A program made the position numbers and the translations under genes. 51,744 bases of DNA. It comes from Pseudomonadota bacterium (GTDB lineage: Bacteria > Pseudomonadota > Gammaproteobacteria > Burkholderiales > Burkholderiaceae_F). Every line of letters starts with the position of its first letter. The stretch's first letter is position 1. The stretch is from the NCBI GenBank assembly GCA_021838715.1, contig JAKCCX010000014.1, positions 1 to 51,744 on the forward strand, given 5' to 3'. The notes beneath the pieces are model-generated. The model saw only the letters and a program-made list of their open reading frames with translations. It did no database searches and was not told the DNA's origin. Shown here piece after piece: positions 1-9,453 of this stretch.

Positions 1-133
1 TCGATGGGGAAATGCAAGCAAAAGTCATCCCGATTGGGTAGCATCGCGCCCGGCTCCGTGGATGGTGGAGCGTCGTCCCTGGCACCCGATTTCCCCCGGG
101 TGCGGTTGTCTTTCGCAAAAAGCCCGCCGATTC
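1..133. other. Left-edge leader of the efflux operon
   Basis: No gene is identifiable before the efflux operon. The reading frame of the outer-membrane lipoprotein is open back to the window edge, and an in-frame ATG lies at 62. The residues encoded between 62 and 133 do not resemble a signal peptide, so the leader is taken as non-coding. No clear Shine-Dalgarno sequence or promoter is visible. The operon promoter and any regulator probably lie outside the window. Confidence 0.4.
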
Positions 134-1735
134 ATGCTGTCCGAGCACTCCCGCCCCCGCCGTTGCCGCCGGCGACCGTTCCCGCATGTCGCGGCGGGCG
201 CATTGCTCTCGTTCGCGGCGCTCTCGCTCATCTTGGCAGGCTGCACGCTGGGCCCGGACTTCCATCGGCCTGCGGCGGTCGTCGGCGGCAACTACACCGA
301 TATGCCGCTGCCGGCGAAGATCGGCGCGACCGGCCCGGCCGCCGGGCGGCAACGCCTGCGACCCGGCAATGACCTCGTCGGCGACTGGTGGATCCTCTTC
401 CGGTCCGACCCGCTCGACCGCCTGGTCGCGGAGGCGCTTCGCGACAGCCCGAGCATGGCCGCGGCATCGGCGGCGCTCCGCGAGGCGCAGAAGACCTACG
501 CCGCCAATCGGGCAAGCCAGCTTCTGCCATCCGTGGGCAGCACGTTCAGCGGCCAACGCTCCCGGATTTCCGGTGCCGAGTTCGGACTTCCGTTCGGCGG
601 CATCGATTACACCCTGTTCAATGCCCAGGTGAATGTGTCCTACAACTTCGACCTCTTTGGCGGCGTGCGCCGTCAGCTCGAAGCCCTGCAGGCGCAAGTC
701 GACTTCGAGCAGGACCAACTGCGCGCCGCCCGCCTGACGCTGGCCGGCAACGTCGTGACCTCGGTGATCCGTGCCGTGCAGCTGCGCGACCAGATCGCCG
801 CACAGCGGGCGGTGGCGGCCATGCAACAGGACGGTCTCGCGATCGTCGCGCGCCGATTCGACATCGGCGCGGTCTCGCAGGCCGACGTGCTGGCGCAGCA
901 GACCGCTCTGGCGCAGACGCAGGCCGGGATTGCCGGCCTGGAAAAACAGCGGGCGCAAATGCTGCATCTGCTTGCCGTCTACCTGGGCAAGTCGCCGTCC
1001 GAGGCGGACCTGCGGGACCTCGATACGGTGCGGCTCACGCTGCCGCAAGACCTGCCGGTGAGCGTGGGCAGCGATCTCGTGCGCCAGCGTCCGGATATCC
1101 TCGCGTCCGAGGCGCTGCTGCACGCGGCGAGCGCGCAGGTCGGGGTTGCGACCGCGAACCTCTATCCGCAGCTGTCCCTGGGCGCGAATTTCGGCAGCGT
1201 CGCCACCACGGCCGGGTCGATGTTCACCGCCAACTCGGCGATCTGGGGGCTCAACGCCGGGCTGGCGCAGCCCCTGTTCCACGGCGGCGCCCTGGACGCG
1301 CGCGACGCCGCCATCGCGGCATTCGACCAGGCTGCCGCCGCCTACCGCCAGACGGTTCTTGCCGCCTTCGCCAATGTATCCGACGCCCTGCGCGCCCTGC
1401 AATTCGACGCCGAGGCGGCGCAGGCGCAATCGCGGGCGTATGAGCAGGCGCGCGCCTCGCAGGGACTGATCTCGGCGCAATACCGGGATGGCGGAGCGAG
1501 CTACCTCAACCTGCTGGCCGCCCAACAGCAGGTTCGGCAAACTTCCGTGGCCCTGGCGCAAGCCCAGGCGGACCGATTGGCCGATACCGCGGCGCTGTTC
1601 CAGGCGGTGGGGGGCGGCTGGTGGAATGCCGGCGGCCGGCATGCAGCGCCTTTGGCGACGCGTGGAGCGCCGTCGGTGGCGCGCGGTGCAGCAAATGGCG
1701 CCCATGCCCCGGCGCAAAAGGACCCGACTCGATGA
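134..1735 (+). CDS. RND efflux outer-membrane lipoprotein (OprM/NodT-type)
   Basis: Outer-membrane channel of a tripartite RND pump, joining periplasmic adaptor and inner-membrane permease to the outside. The start at 134 is preferred over the in-frame ATG at 62 because it gives a classic lipoprotein signal peptide: an Arg-rich n-region, a hydrophobic stretch and the lipobox LAGC followed by TLGPDF, which is typical of the NodT/OprM subfamily. The 533-residue product then shows two outer-membrane-efflux (OEP) repeats rich in Ala, Gln and Leu, including the conserved V-RQRPDI segment near residue 315. Length is normal apart from an Ala/Gly-rich tail. The stop overlaps the next ATG in an ATGA junction, so the genes should be translationally coupled. 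The substrate cannot be read from sequence. Confidence 0.93.
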   Translation: MLSEHSRPRRCRRRPFPHVAAGALLSFAALSLILAGCTLGPDFHRPAAVVGGNYTDMPLPAKIGATGPAAGRQRLRPGNDLVGDWWILFRSDPLDRLVAEALRDSPSMAAASAALREAQKTYAANRASQLLPSVGSTFSGQRSRISGAEFGLPFGGIDYTLFNAQVNVSYNFDLFGGVRRQLEALQAQVDFEQDQLRAARLTLAGNVVTSVIRAVQLRDQIAAQRAVAAMQQDGLAIVARRFDIGAVSQADVLAQQTALAQTQAGIAGLEKQRAQMLHLLAVYLGKSPSEADLRDLDTVRLTLPQDLPVSVGSDLVRQRPDILASEALLHAASAQVGVATANLYPQLSLGANFGSVATTAGSMFTANSAIWGLNAGLAQPLFHGGALDARDAAIAAFDQAAAAYRQTVLAAFANVSDALRALQFDAEAAQAQSRAYEQARASQGLISAQYRDGGASYLNLLAAQQQVRQTSVALAQAQADRLADTAALFQAVGGGWWNAGGRHAAPLATRGAPSVARGAANGAHAPAQKDPTR

Positions 1736-2928
1736 GTGACCGAAACGACCCTCACCCCGTGACACCGGATTCCACGAATTCCGGCGCGCCGGCAACGCCG
1801 GCCCGCCGCCACCCCGGCCTTCTGCGGCGCACGCTATTCATGATGCTGGGCGCGCTGCTGCTGATCGGGGCCATCGTTCTCGTCAAGGTGATGCTCGTCC
1901 GCAAGATGATGGCCTCGTTCCATCCGCCGGCACCGCCCGTCGTCACCACGATGGCGGTGCATGCGGAGTCCTGGCGCGACCGCATCCATACCATCGGCAG
2001 CGTGCGCGCGTGGCGCGGCGCCGACCTCGGCCCGGAACTCGCCGGCGTGGTCCGGCATGTCCGCTTCCGCTCGGGGCAGGACGTCAAGGCCGGGGCGGTG
2101 CTGGTCGAACTGAACGTCGACGACGAGCGCGCGCAACTGCGCTCCCTCGAGGCGGCGGCGGCGCTGGCCCGGACCACCCTGCGGCGCGATCGCGCCCAAT
2201 GGACCGCCCGTGCGGTAAGCCGGGCGGTGATCGATGCCGACGAGGCCGACCTCCGGAGCAAGACGGCGCTGGTCGATCAGCAGCGCGCGCTGATCGAGAA
2301 GAAGATCATCCGTGCGCCCTTCTCCGGTCGCCTCGGAATCACGACCGTCAACCCGGGGCAGTACCTCAACCCCGGCGACAAGGTGGTCAGTCTGGAGGCG
2401 ATCGACCGGGTATTCGTCGATTTCACGGTCCCGCAGCGGGAGGTCGCGCAGGTCTCGAAGCGGGCCGAAGTGCAGATCTCGGTCGATGCCTGGCCGTCGC
2501 GGACGTTTCATGGCCGGATCACGGCCGTCGGCTCGACCCTGGATGCCGCCACGCGCAACCTGCAGGTCGAGGCCACCCTGCCCAACCGCGACCATGCGCT
2601 TGCGCCGGGCATGTTCGCCACGGTGCGGATGGGGGTCGGAGCACCATATCGCGTCATCGTCGCGCCGCAGACCGCCGTGTCGTTCAATCCCTACGGCGCG
2701 ACGGTGTTCGTCGCCGAACCCGAGAAAAATGCCCATACGTTCACCGCGCGCCGGGTGTTCGTGACCACCGGTGCAACCCGCGGCGACCAGGTCGCGATCC
2801 TGCAAGGCTTGAAGGAAGGTGACGTGGTCGTCACGAGCGGCCAGATCAAGCTCAAGAACGGCGCGCCCATGCAGGTGGACAACAAGGTCCTGCCCTTGAA
2901 CGACGCCAACCCGACGCCGCAAGAGTGA
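1732..2928 (+). CDS. RND efflux periplasmic adaptor (membrane-fusion protein)
   Basis: Periplasmic adaptor of 398 residues bridging permease and outer-membrane channel. The ATG at 1732 overlaps the preceding stop. The N-terminus has a Pro/Thr-rich cytoplasmic lead, then one membrane segment (about residues 28-52, LLIGAIVLVKVML). Next come a lipoyl half-motif (RFRSGQDVKAGAVLVEL), an alpha-helical hairpin, and the second lipoyl half around APFSGRLGI with the hallmark PGQY. The beta-barrel and membrane-proximal domains end with LKEGDVVVTSGQIKLKNG, a strong MFP signature. An anchor rather than a lipidated Cys is used. The stop overlaps the permease start (TGATG), supporting one operon. Confidence 0.94.
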   Translation: MSDRNDPHPVTPDSTNSGAPATPARRHPGLLRRTLFMMLGALLLIGAIVLVKVMLVRKMMASFHPPAPPVVTTMAVHAESWRDRIHTIGSVRAWRGADLGPELAGVVRHVRFRSGQDVKAGAVLVELNVDDERAQLRSLEAAAALARTTLRRDRAQWTARAVSRAVIDADEADLRSKTALVDQQRALIEKKIIRAPFSGRLGITTVNPGQYLNPGDKVVSLEAIDRVFVDFTVPQREVAQVSKRAEVQISVDAWPSRTFHGRITAVGSTLDAATRNLQVEATLPNRDHALAPGMFATVRMGVGAPYRVIVAPQTAVSFNPYGATVFVAEPEKNAHTFTARRVFVTTGATRGDQVAILQGLKEGDVVVTSGQIKLKNGAPMQVDNKVLPLNDANPTPQE

Positions 2929-5900
2929 TGAAGATCACCGATATTTTCATCCGCCGCCCGGTGCTGGCGGCCGTCGTCAGCCTGCTGATCCTCGTGCTGG
3001 GGCTGCGCGCCTTGGCCGGCCTGCCGGTTCGGCAATACCCGTATACCCAGAACGCCGTCGTCACGATCACCACCAACTACTACGGCGCGGACGCCGAGAC
3101 CGTTGCCGGCTTCATCACGCAGCCGATGGAGGCGGCGATCGCCCAGGCGCAGGGCATCGACTACATGTCGTCCAACAGCATGACCGGACAGTCGGTGATC
3201 GTCGCGACCCTGCGCTTGAACTATGACGCGAACCGCGCCCTGACCGAGATCAACACCCAGATCGCCTCGGTGCGCAACCAGCTCCCGCCCGCCGCGCAGC
3301 AGCCCGTCCTCACGGTCGACGTCGGGCAGACCACCGACGCGATGTACATGGGCTTCTACAGCGACGTCCTGGCGCGCAACGCCGTCACCGACTATCTGCT
3401 GCGCGTGGTGCAGCCGAAGCTCGATGCTGTCCCCGGGGTGCAGACCGCAGAAATCCTCGGCGCCCGCCAGTTCGCCCTGCGGGCCTGGCTCGATGCCAAC
3501 CGCCTTGCCGCCCACGGGTTGACCGCCTCGGACGTGGTCAATGCGCTGGCGGCGAACAACTATCTTGCGACCCTGGGGGCCAGCAAGGGGCAGATGGTCA
3601 CGGTCGACCTGCGCGCCGGCACCGACCTGCACAGTCTCGCGGAGTTCCGCCGCATGGTGATCAAGCAGGCCAACGGCGCGCTGGTGCGCCTGGGCGACGT
3701 GGCGACCGTATCGCTGGGCGCCGAAGACTACAACAGCAACGTCGCGTTCAGCGGCCGCGATGCCGTGTTCATCGGCATCAAGGTTGCGCCCGAAGCCAAC
3801 CTGCTCGACGTGGCGCGGGACGTGCGCAAGGCCTTCGGGCCCATTGTGGAGCAGTTCCCTACGGGACTCACCGGCAAGATCGTCTACGACACCACCGAGT
3901 TCGTGAACACCTCGATCCACGAGGTCGTCAAGACCCTGGTCGAGGCCCTGCTGATCGTCACCGCCGTCATCTTCGTGTTTCTCGCCAGCGTGCGCGCGGT
4001 GGTGATTCCGGTGGTGGCGATCCCCCTCTCGCTGATCGGCACGTTCTTCGCGATGCTGCTGTTCGGCTACACGGTGAATCTGCTCACCCTGCTCGCGCTG
4101 GTGCTGGCGATCGGCCTGGTGGTCGACGATGCGATCATCGTCGTCGAGAACGTCCACCGCCATATCCACGAGGAAAACCGATCCGCGTTCGATGCCTCCC
4201 TGATCGCGGCGCGCGAACTCGGCGGACCGATCCTGGCGATGACGGTGGTGCTGATCGCGGCGTATGTGCCGATCGGCTTCCGCGGCGGCCTGACCGGCGC
4301 GCTGTTCACCGAGTTCGCCTTCACGCTGGCCGGCGCGATCACGGTTTCGGGGGTCATCGCGCTCACGCTGTCGCCGATGATGTGCTCGCGGCTCTTTGCC
4401 CGCAATGCCGGCGATTCGCGCTTCGCGCGCTTCGTGGACCGCCAGTTCCGGCATGTGCACAGCGCCTACACGCGGACGCTGGAGAGCCTGCTGCGGACCT
4501 GGCCGGCGATCCTGGCGGGCGGCGTTCTGCTGCTGGGCGCCGTGGTGCTGCTGTTCCAGACGGCGAAGACCGAACTCGCGCCGCAGGAGGACCAGGGCGT
4601 GGTGCTGTATCAGCTCATCGGCCCGCCCGACGCGACGGCACAGCAGATGCAGACCTATGCCCATCAGGTCTTCGACGTCGCCCACCGGCTGCCCGAATAC
4701 CGGCAGATGTTCCAGATCACCGGCACCCCCAGCCTGAACCAGGGGATCGGCGGCGTGCTCCTCAAGCCCTGGGATCAGCGCAGGCGCGGCGCCGCGGCGA
4801 TCCAGATGCAGTTGCAGGAGCAATGGAACGGCATTGCCGGCGGCCGCATCGCGGCGTTCCAGTTCCCGCCCCTGCCCGGCGCGCGCGGCCTGCCGGTGCA
4901 GTTCGTCATCACCACGACCGAGCCCATCCAGAACCTCAACGAGGTTGCGCAGAAGGTGCTCGACAAGGCGCGCGCCAGCCACAAGTTCTACTTCATCGAC
5001 GCCGACCTGAAAATCGACAAGCCGCAGCAGACGCTCGAGGTCGACCGCGACATGCTCGGTTCGATGGGCATGACCGAAGCCGATTTCGGCGCTGCGCTGG
5101 GCGGCGCGCTCGGCGGCAATTACGTCAACTATTTTTCGATTTCCGGCCGTTCCTACCGGGTCATCCCGCAGGTGCTGCAGGTCGACCGCCTGAATCCTGC
5201 CCAGGTGCTCGACTATCAGCTGCGCGCGCCCAACGGCACGACCTTCCCGGTGTCGACGGTGGCGCACTGGAAGACCGAGGTCGTTCCCGAGACGATCTCC
5301 CACTTCCAGCAGCTGAATTCCGCGACCATCGCCGGCGTGAACGCCGCGCCGATGGTGTCGGAGAGCGAGGCATTGCAATTCCTGCGCGACACGGTCGCAG
5401 AGGTCGCCGGGCCGCAATATACCGTCGACTACGCCGGGCCGTCGCGCCAGTTCGTGCAGGAATCGGGCGGATTCGCGATCACCCTCGCGTTCTCGATCGT
5501 GATCGTGTTCCTGGCGCTGGCGGCGCTGTTCGAGAGCTTCCGCGATCCGGTGGTGATCCTGGTCTCGGTGCCGATGGCGCTCTTCGGCGCGCTAATCTAC
5601 GTCAACCTGGGGTCCTCGCTCAACATCTATTCTGAGGTCGGCCTCGTGACCCTGATGGGCCTGATCAGCAAGCACGGCATCCTGATCGTGCAGTTCGCCA
5701 ATGAACTGCAGCGCGCGGGCCGATCGAAGTTCGATGCGATCGTGGAAGCGGCGGGCGTGCGTCTGCGGCCGATCCTGATGACGACGGCGGCGATGGTGCT
5801 GGGCGTGTTCCCGCTGGTGATCGCCTCGGGTGCCGGCGCGGCCGGCCGGCAGGCGATGGGCTGGGTGGTGTTCGCCGGCCTGTCGATCGGCACGATCTTC

Positions 5901-5960
5901 ACGCTGTTCGTGGTGCCGGCGATGTACATGTTCCTCGGCGCGGTGCATACGCGCCGTTGA
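2928..5960 (+). CDS. RND multidrug efflux permease, HAE-1 family
   Basis: Proton-driven inner-membrane pump of 1010 residues, a normal length for the AcrB/MexB/MexF superfamily. The start is the ATG at 2928; an in-frame GTG just before it is ignored. The N-terminus begins with the conserved IFIRRPVLA, which opens TM1. The proton-relay pair of TM4 is intact in GLVVDDAIIVVEN (about residues 400-412), and two large periplasmic loops separate TM1/TM2 and TM7/TM8. The C-terminal half carries LGVFPLVIASGAGAAGR and a final TM ending shortly before the stop. HAE-1 pumps export drugs, dyes or solvents, while HME pumps export metals. The HME charged TM4 motif is absent, so organic substrates are more likely. 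No regulator is adjacent. Confidence 0.94.
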   Translation: MKITDIFIRRPVLAAVVSLLILVLGLRALAGLPVRQYPYTQNAVVTITTNYYGADAETVAGFITQPMEAAIAQAQGIDYMSSNSMTGQSVIVATLRLNYDANRALTEINTQIASVRNQLPPAAQQPVLTVDVGQTTDAMYMGFYSDVLARNAVTDYLLRVVQPKLDAVPGVQTAEILGARQFALRAWLDANRLAAHGLTASDVVNALAANNYLATLGASKGQMVTVDLRAGTDLHSLAEFRRMVIKQANGALVRLGDVATVSLGAEDYNSNVAFSGRDAVFIGIKVAPEANLLDVARDVRKAFGPIVEQFPTGLTGKIVYDTTEFVNTSIHEVVKTLVEALLIVTAVIFVFLASVRAVVIPVVAIPLSLIGTFFAMLLFGYTVNLLTLLALVLAIGLVVDDAIIVVENVHRHIHEENRSAFDASLIAARELGGPILAMTVVLIAAYVPIGFRGGLTGALFTEFAFTLAGAITVSGVIALTLSPMMCSRLFARNAGDSRFARFVDRQFRHVHSAYTRTLESLLRTWPAILAGGVLLLGAVVLLFQTAKTELAPQEDQGVVLYQLIGPPDATAQQMQTYAHQVFDVAHRLPEYRQMFQITGTPSLNQGIGGVLLKPWDQRRRGAAAIQMQLQEQWNGIAGGRIAAFQFPPLPGARGLPVQFVITTTEPIQNLNEVAQKVLDKARASHKFYFIDADLKIDKPQQTLEVDRDMLGSMGMTEADFGAALGGALGGNYVNYFSISGRSYRVIPQVLQVDRLNPAQVLDYQLRAPNGTTFPVSTVAHWKTEVVPETISHFQQLNSATIAGVNAAPMVSESEALQFLRDTVAEVAGPQYTVDYAGPSRQFVQESGGFAITLAFSIVIVFLALAALFESFRDPVVILVSVPMALFGALIYVNLGSSLNIYSEVGLVTLMGLISKHGILIVQFANELQRAGRSKFDAIVEAAGVRLRPILMTTAAMVLGVFPLVIASGAGAAGRQAMGWVVFAGLSIGTIFTLFVVPAMYMFLGAVHTRR

Positions 5961-6347
5961 TCGGGTTGCGGATCTGGGAGTCTCCTTGATTTCCGTGTGT
6001 TTTAGGACGGTAGCGGCATCCAGGATTCATGCGGGCTCAAACCGTGGCCCCAATTATTTATTCTTTTGAATCAATGCGTTCCTGAGTCCTGAATTTCCTC
6101 TTTTCTGAAGCCGCGCTCCTCGCCCACGCTTCGGCCAACACCACGGCGGCCTACTCGCTCACGGACCATTCTCGGTTGCGGGAACTTGTCGAAGCCGGAT
6201 TCGCACCGTGAGTGTTTCCGTGCTTTCTTCAGCGTAGGAAAATTGGACCACCGGGAAGCCGACGCTCGCGAAATATCGCTCGCGACCCCTTGCGGACCCC
6301 TGGCGCTTCCAGGAAGCGGGCACACATACCGACGAGCGGACTTTCGA
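5961..6347. other. Intergenic region between convergent efflux and PEP-CTERM genes
   Basis: 387 bases between two convergent stops. It is more AT-rich than its surroundings near 6040-6110. I see no gene with a known motif. A 9-base direct repeat (CGCTCGCGA twice, five bases apart, near 6268-6290) and a 7-base-arm dyad at 6304-6318 lie just downstream of the PEP-CTERM stop. No T-run makes either a clear intrinsic terminator. Confidence 0.4.
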
Positions 6348-9161
6348 CTACGACTTCGACTCCCCAATGCGGCGCCGCAGCCTTCCGCCACCCGCCGCGG
6401 TCAGTCCAATCAAGGCCATGCCGTACAAGCCGAGCGGACCGGGTTCGGGCACGCCCGTAGTGCCACCGGCCGGTCCCGAGAATGGATCGAGCGATCCGCC
6501 GCCAGCAAGCGAAAAAGTCTTGCCTTCAAGGTAGCCATTCTGCGCGTCATTGACGTTGTAATAAATTGATACGCCACTTGCTGCCGAAAGATCGGCAAGC
6601 TGGGCACTGCCGCCCAGCAGGTCGAGGTAGTTGACGTAAAACGCATTCCCCGAACCCTGGGTCAGGTCCAGGCTGTTGCCGACGCTGAGCTGCAGGGCAC
6701 CCCAGGCGAAGTTGTTCGTGAACCCATCCCCGGCAAAACCTGCGAGGGAAAACTGGTGCGAGGTGCCCATGGCGCCGGAGAAGATCAGCGTCGCCAGGGA
6801 GGTGTCCCACAGCGAGTTTTGCGTGCTCTGATTGAAAAAGTTGTTCTGCACGTCGAACACGTCCCCGGCGCCCCCTTTCAGGTAGCCACTCGAGCCGATG
6901 TTGAGGGTGGTGAAGGTCTGGGTGGACGGGTCGCTGAGGTAGGCACCGTTGTTCGTGAAGGTGCCCGTCCAGGCGACGTCCGCATTCGAGGTCCTGAGGG
7001 TTGCACCGGAATCCACGGTGACTGCGCCGCCGAGGTGACTGCCGGTGGCCATGACCAGTGTGCCGCCGCTCACGCTCGTGCCGCGGGAGAAGGAGCTGTT
7101 GCCGCCGACCGTCCAGGTGCTCGAGCCGGTTTTGGCGAAGTTCGTGAAGCCATGGTACTGACCGCCGACGCTCGTACTGTCGAGGTTGAACGTATTGCCG
7201 GATGGAGCGTTCCGATCGCCGCCCAAGGCGAGGGTATTGCTGCCCCAGCTGACCACCGCACCGGTGATCTTCGAACCGGCCTCGAGCGTCAAGGTATTGC
7301 CGTTGCCTTGTAGCAGCACCGCATCGTTTCTCGGGCCGACGCCACCATCGGCCCGCCCGCCGGCGATGGTGCCGGCGTTGATGAGGTTCGCGTGGCCCAG
7401 TGCTAGAACGCCAACGCCTCCGGAGCCTCCCATACCAAACGCACCTCCCGAACCGCTCGGGCCATCGACACCGTCCGCACCAGCCGACGCTTGGGCATTA
7501 GTTGGCCCAGAGCCCAAACAACCATACACGCCAGTATTGCCGCTGCACCATGAGCCTCTTCCTCCGGAAGCTCCCTTCCCGCCGAATCCCCCGTCACCGC
7601 CGGCGCTTCCGACTCCCGCATTGCCGCCATTGCCACCGGCAATCGAACCCTTGTTGACCACCGCGGCATTCTTAAGCATCACCCCCACACCCCCTGAGCC
7701 GGCCAATCCGCCGGCCCCTCCATTGCCGCCCGTTCCGCCAATCCCGCCAGCACCGCCGCTTTCCGGAATATCCGTAATGACGTACGACTCACCATTAGTT
7801 TCCAAAGAGCTTTCAAAGTCGGAGTTAGGAGGTTGTTCCTCTTTGAGTAGCCTTTGCCTTTCAGCGTACCATCCGCTACCTCCACCGCCCCCCCAGCCGC
7901 CCGCGCCGCCTGTCCCTCCGCTGCCGCCTGCCCCCCCGTTTCCGCCAACAATCGTTCCTGCGTTGTTTAACCTTCCGCCGGTTAGATCAGCACCCAAGCC
8001 TCCGTCTCCCCCCGTTCCTCCATTGCCTCCGCCTCCACCGTTGCCCCCATTTCCCCCTGCGGAACCCGGCGCACCGGCGATGTAGTAACTACCAGTATCA
8101 GTTAGCTGATTTATAGCAGCGGGATAAGACTGTCTATAAACTTTTGCGGCGGATGCGTCCGGACCACCGGACGCGCCGCCTTCGCCTCCCGCGCCGCCCT
8201 CGCCTCCCACGCCGCCTTTGCCACCCACGCCGCCGGTGATCTTCCCAGTGCTCGTGACTGTTCCTACACTCAACAACAGCCCCGCGCCTCCCGCGCCGCC
8301 GTTGCCGCCGCCCGCACCGCCACCTCCAGTGCCGCCGTTGTTTCCGCCATAGCCATCGCCGCCACCGCCCCCATCGCCGCCCGCGCCCCCATTGCCCCCG
8401 CTCCCGCCACGCCCCCCTTTGACGACACCCGCCAGATTGATGCCCCCCTGGGCGTGGGTGACCACCAAGCCTGCGCCACCGGGAGATCCACCAACCGACG
8501 CGCCACCATCGCCGCCGGGGCCCCCGAGGCCCCCAAGGGAAAAACAGGGCCAGACGGGGCAAGGGAAAAAGCTATAGTCGGAGACACGACTACCAGTGGA
8601 ATAAAAGAGGCCACTAAAGCCGTAAGCCCCGGATCCGCCCTGGCCGCCATAGCCCCCGCCGCCGCCGTTGCCTCCATTGCCTCCGAGCACGCTGATGATA
8701 GCGCTGGAGAGGGTGCCGCTGAAGATGGCACCGCCGATGCCACCAGAACTGCCCAGCGATCCCGCCCCCCCCTGTGCGCCACCAGATCCGGGGTCTCCCA
8801 GAGACGTGCCACCAAAGCCGTCGATGCCGGTCTGGCCTTGAGTACCATTGAATCCATTGGGGCCCGGTGCCCAAAAGCCGCCGTGGAGGGTACCGCCGGA
8901 GACAGCACCGGCGTGGCCGCCAGAGCTGCTCAGCGATCCCGTATCCCCCTGTGTGCCGCCCGATCCAGGGCCTCCTGGCGACGCGCCGACCACGTGGCTG
9001 GCCCACGCGACCGGCATCCTCAAACAGGTTGCGGCAACCGCGATGGCGAGTGTGAGGGCAGTAGGCCGACTCGCGGGATTGGAGCCGCGCCAGCTTATAT
9101 TCCGTGGCCGAGGTGCAGACTGGACAATGCGCTTCGAGAGTGCATGGGCGAGAGTTTGCAT
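6348..9161 (-). CDS. Glycine-rich PEP-CTERM surface protein
   Basis: Predicted exported 937-residue protein. The ATG at 9161 is chosen because AAGGAA lies about ten bases upstream and a signal peptide follows (hydrophobic core ALTLAIAVAA, ending near AWA). Residues about 45-630 are extremely Gly-rich, with GGxGG runs separated by short NAGTIxGG or NKGSIAGG units, a look convergent with mycobacterial PE_PGRS and autotransporter passengers. Residues about 630-890 are beta-rich and passenger-like (TLTLEAGSKITG, SGGTLVMATGS). The C-terminus is a clear PEP-CTERM signal: VPEPGPLGLYG, a hydrophobic helix and an Arg-rich tail. PEP-CTERM proteins are processed by an exosortase and often linked to exopolysaccharide; no exosortase is in this window. 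It lies downstream of the type I secretion operon in the same orientation but has a 292-base gap, so it probably has its own promoter. Function is unknown, most likely matrix or surface. Confidence 0.8.
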   Translation of the reverse strand: MQTLAHALSKRIVQSAPRPRNISWRGSNPASRPTALTLAIAVAATCLRMPVAWASHVVGASPGGPGSGGTQGDTGSLSSSGGHAGAVSGGTLHGGFWAPGPNGFNGTQGQTGIDGFGGTSLGDPGSGGAQGGAGSLGSSGGIGGAIFSGTLSSAIISVLGGNGGNGGGGGYGGQGGSGAYGFSGLFYSTGSRVSDYSFFPCPVWPCFSLGGLGGPGGDGGASVGGSPGGAGLVVTHAQGGINLAGVVKGGRGGSGGNGGAGGDGGGGGDGYGGNNGGTGGGGAGGGNGGAGGAGLLLSVGTVTSTGKITGGVGGKGGVGGEGGAGGEGGASGGPDASAAKVYRQSYPAAINQLTDTGSYYIAGAPGSAGGNGGNGGGGGNGGTGGDGGLGADLTGGRLNNAGTIVGGNGGAGGSGGTGGAGGWGGGGGSGWYAERQRLLKEEQPPNSDFESSLETNGESYVITDIPESGGAGGIGGTGGNGGAGGLAGSGGVGVMLKNAAVVNKGSIAGGNGGNAGVGSAGGDGGFGGKGASGGRGSWCSGNTGVYGCLGSGPTNAQASAGADGVDGPSGSGGAFGMGGSGGVGVLALGHANLINAGTIAGGRADGGVGPRNDAVLLQGNGNTLTLEAGSKITGAVVSWGSNTLALGGDRNAPSGNTFNLDSTSVGGQYHGFTNFAKTGSSTWTVGGNSSFSRGTSVSGGTLVMATGSHLGGAVTVDSGATLRTSNADVAWTGTFTNNGAYLSDPSTQTFTTLNIGSSGYLKGGAGDVFDVQNNFFNQSTQNSLWDTSLATLIFSGAMGTSHQFSLAGFAGDGFTNNFAWGALQLSVGNSLDLTQGSGNAFYVNYLDLLGGSAQLADLSAASGVSIYYNVNDAQNGYLEGKTFSLAGGGSLDPFSGPAGGTTGVPEPGPLGLYGMALIGLTAAGGGRLRRRIGESKS
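7290..9010 (-). repeat. Gly-rich (GGxGG) coding repeat region
   Basis: Imperfect low-complexity repeats encode GGxGG runs of the PEP-CTERM protein, seen on the + strand as C-rich triplet runs such as CCGCCATTGCC. Two longer duplicated blocks near the N-terminus share the GSGG-Q-GSL-SSGG pattern. Such tracts are prone to length change by slippage or recombination. Confidence 0.75.
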
Positions 9162-9317
9162 AGTCACGGATTTCCTTTTTTGTCCACTGCTGTCCGATTG
9201 ACGAATCGGTGGGGAACGGGTCAGCGCATCAATGAACGGCGATGTCCCGCTCGGTGTTGAACGGGACGGGCAGCAACTCCGGGAAGCGATCCTACGTGAC
9301 CCATTTCTGAACGGCAA

Positions 9318-9357
9318 CACTGGGTTGTCATGTTGATATCAACATGACAACCCAGTG
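9318..9357. repeat. 40-bp perfect palindrome
   Basis: Two 20-base arms match perfectly around a central GATATC with no loop (outer edges CACTGGG and CCCAGTG). It lies between the stop of the glycosyltransferase gene (9454) and the PEP-CTERM start (9161). In RNA it could form a long hairpin separating the two transcription units, and in DNA it could be an operator or a recombinase site. There is no T-run on the - strand side, so a standard intrinsic terminator is not supported. Smaller dyads follow at 9194-9209 and 9244-9267. Confidence 0.85.
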
Positions 9358-9453
9358 CGGTCGCGCTGGATTTCCCGATTCCGGATTCCAAGCGCGCCAC
9401 CGGACATCCGGGAACTCGGTTATCGCGCAAGACGCCGGCCGCTATCGCAGGTT

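Noticed and set aside
2691-5417. 908-codon open frame on the - strand
   Set aside because: Antisense to the RND permease. The translation is Arg/His/Asp/Gln-rich low-information sequence typical of a shadow frame in GC-rich DNA.
7290-9010. Possible CRISPR or minisatellite array
   Set aside because: The periodicity is of triplets encoding GGxGG within one long frame. There are no uniform direct repeats with unique spacers.
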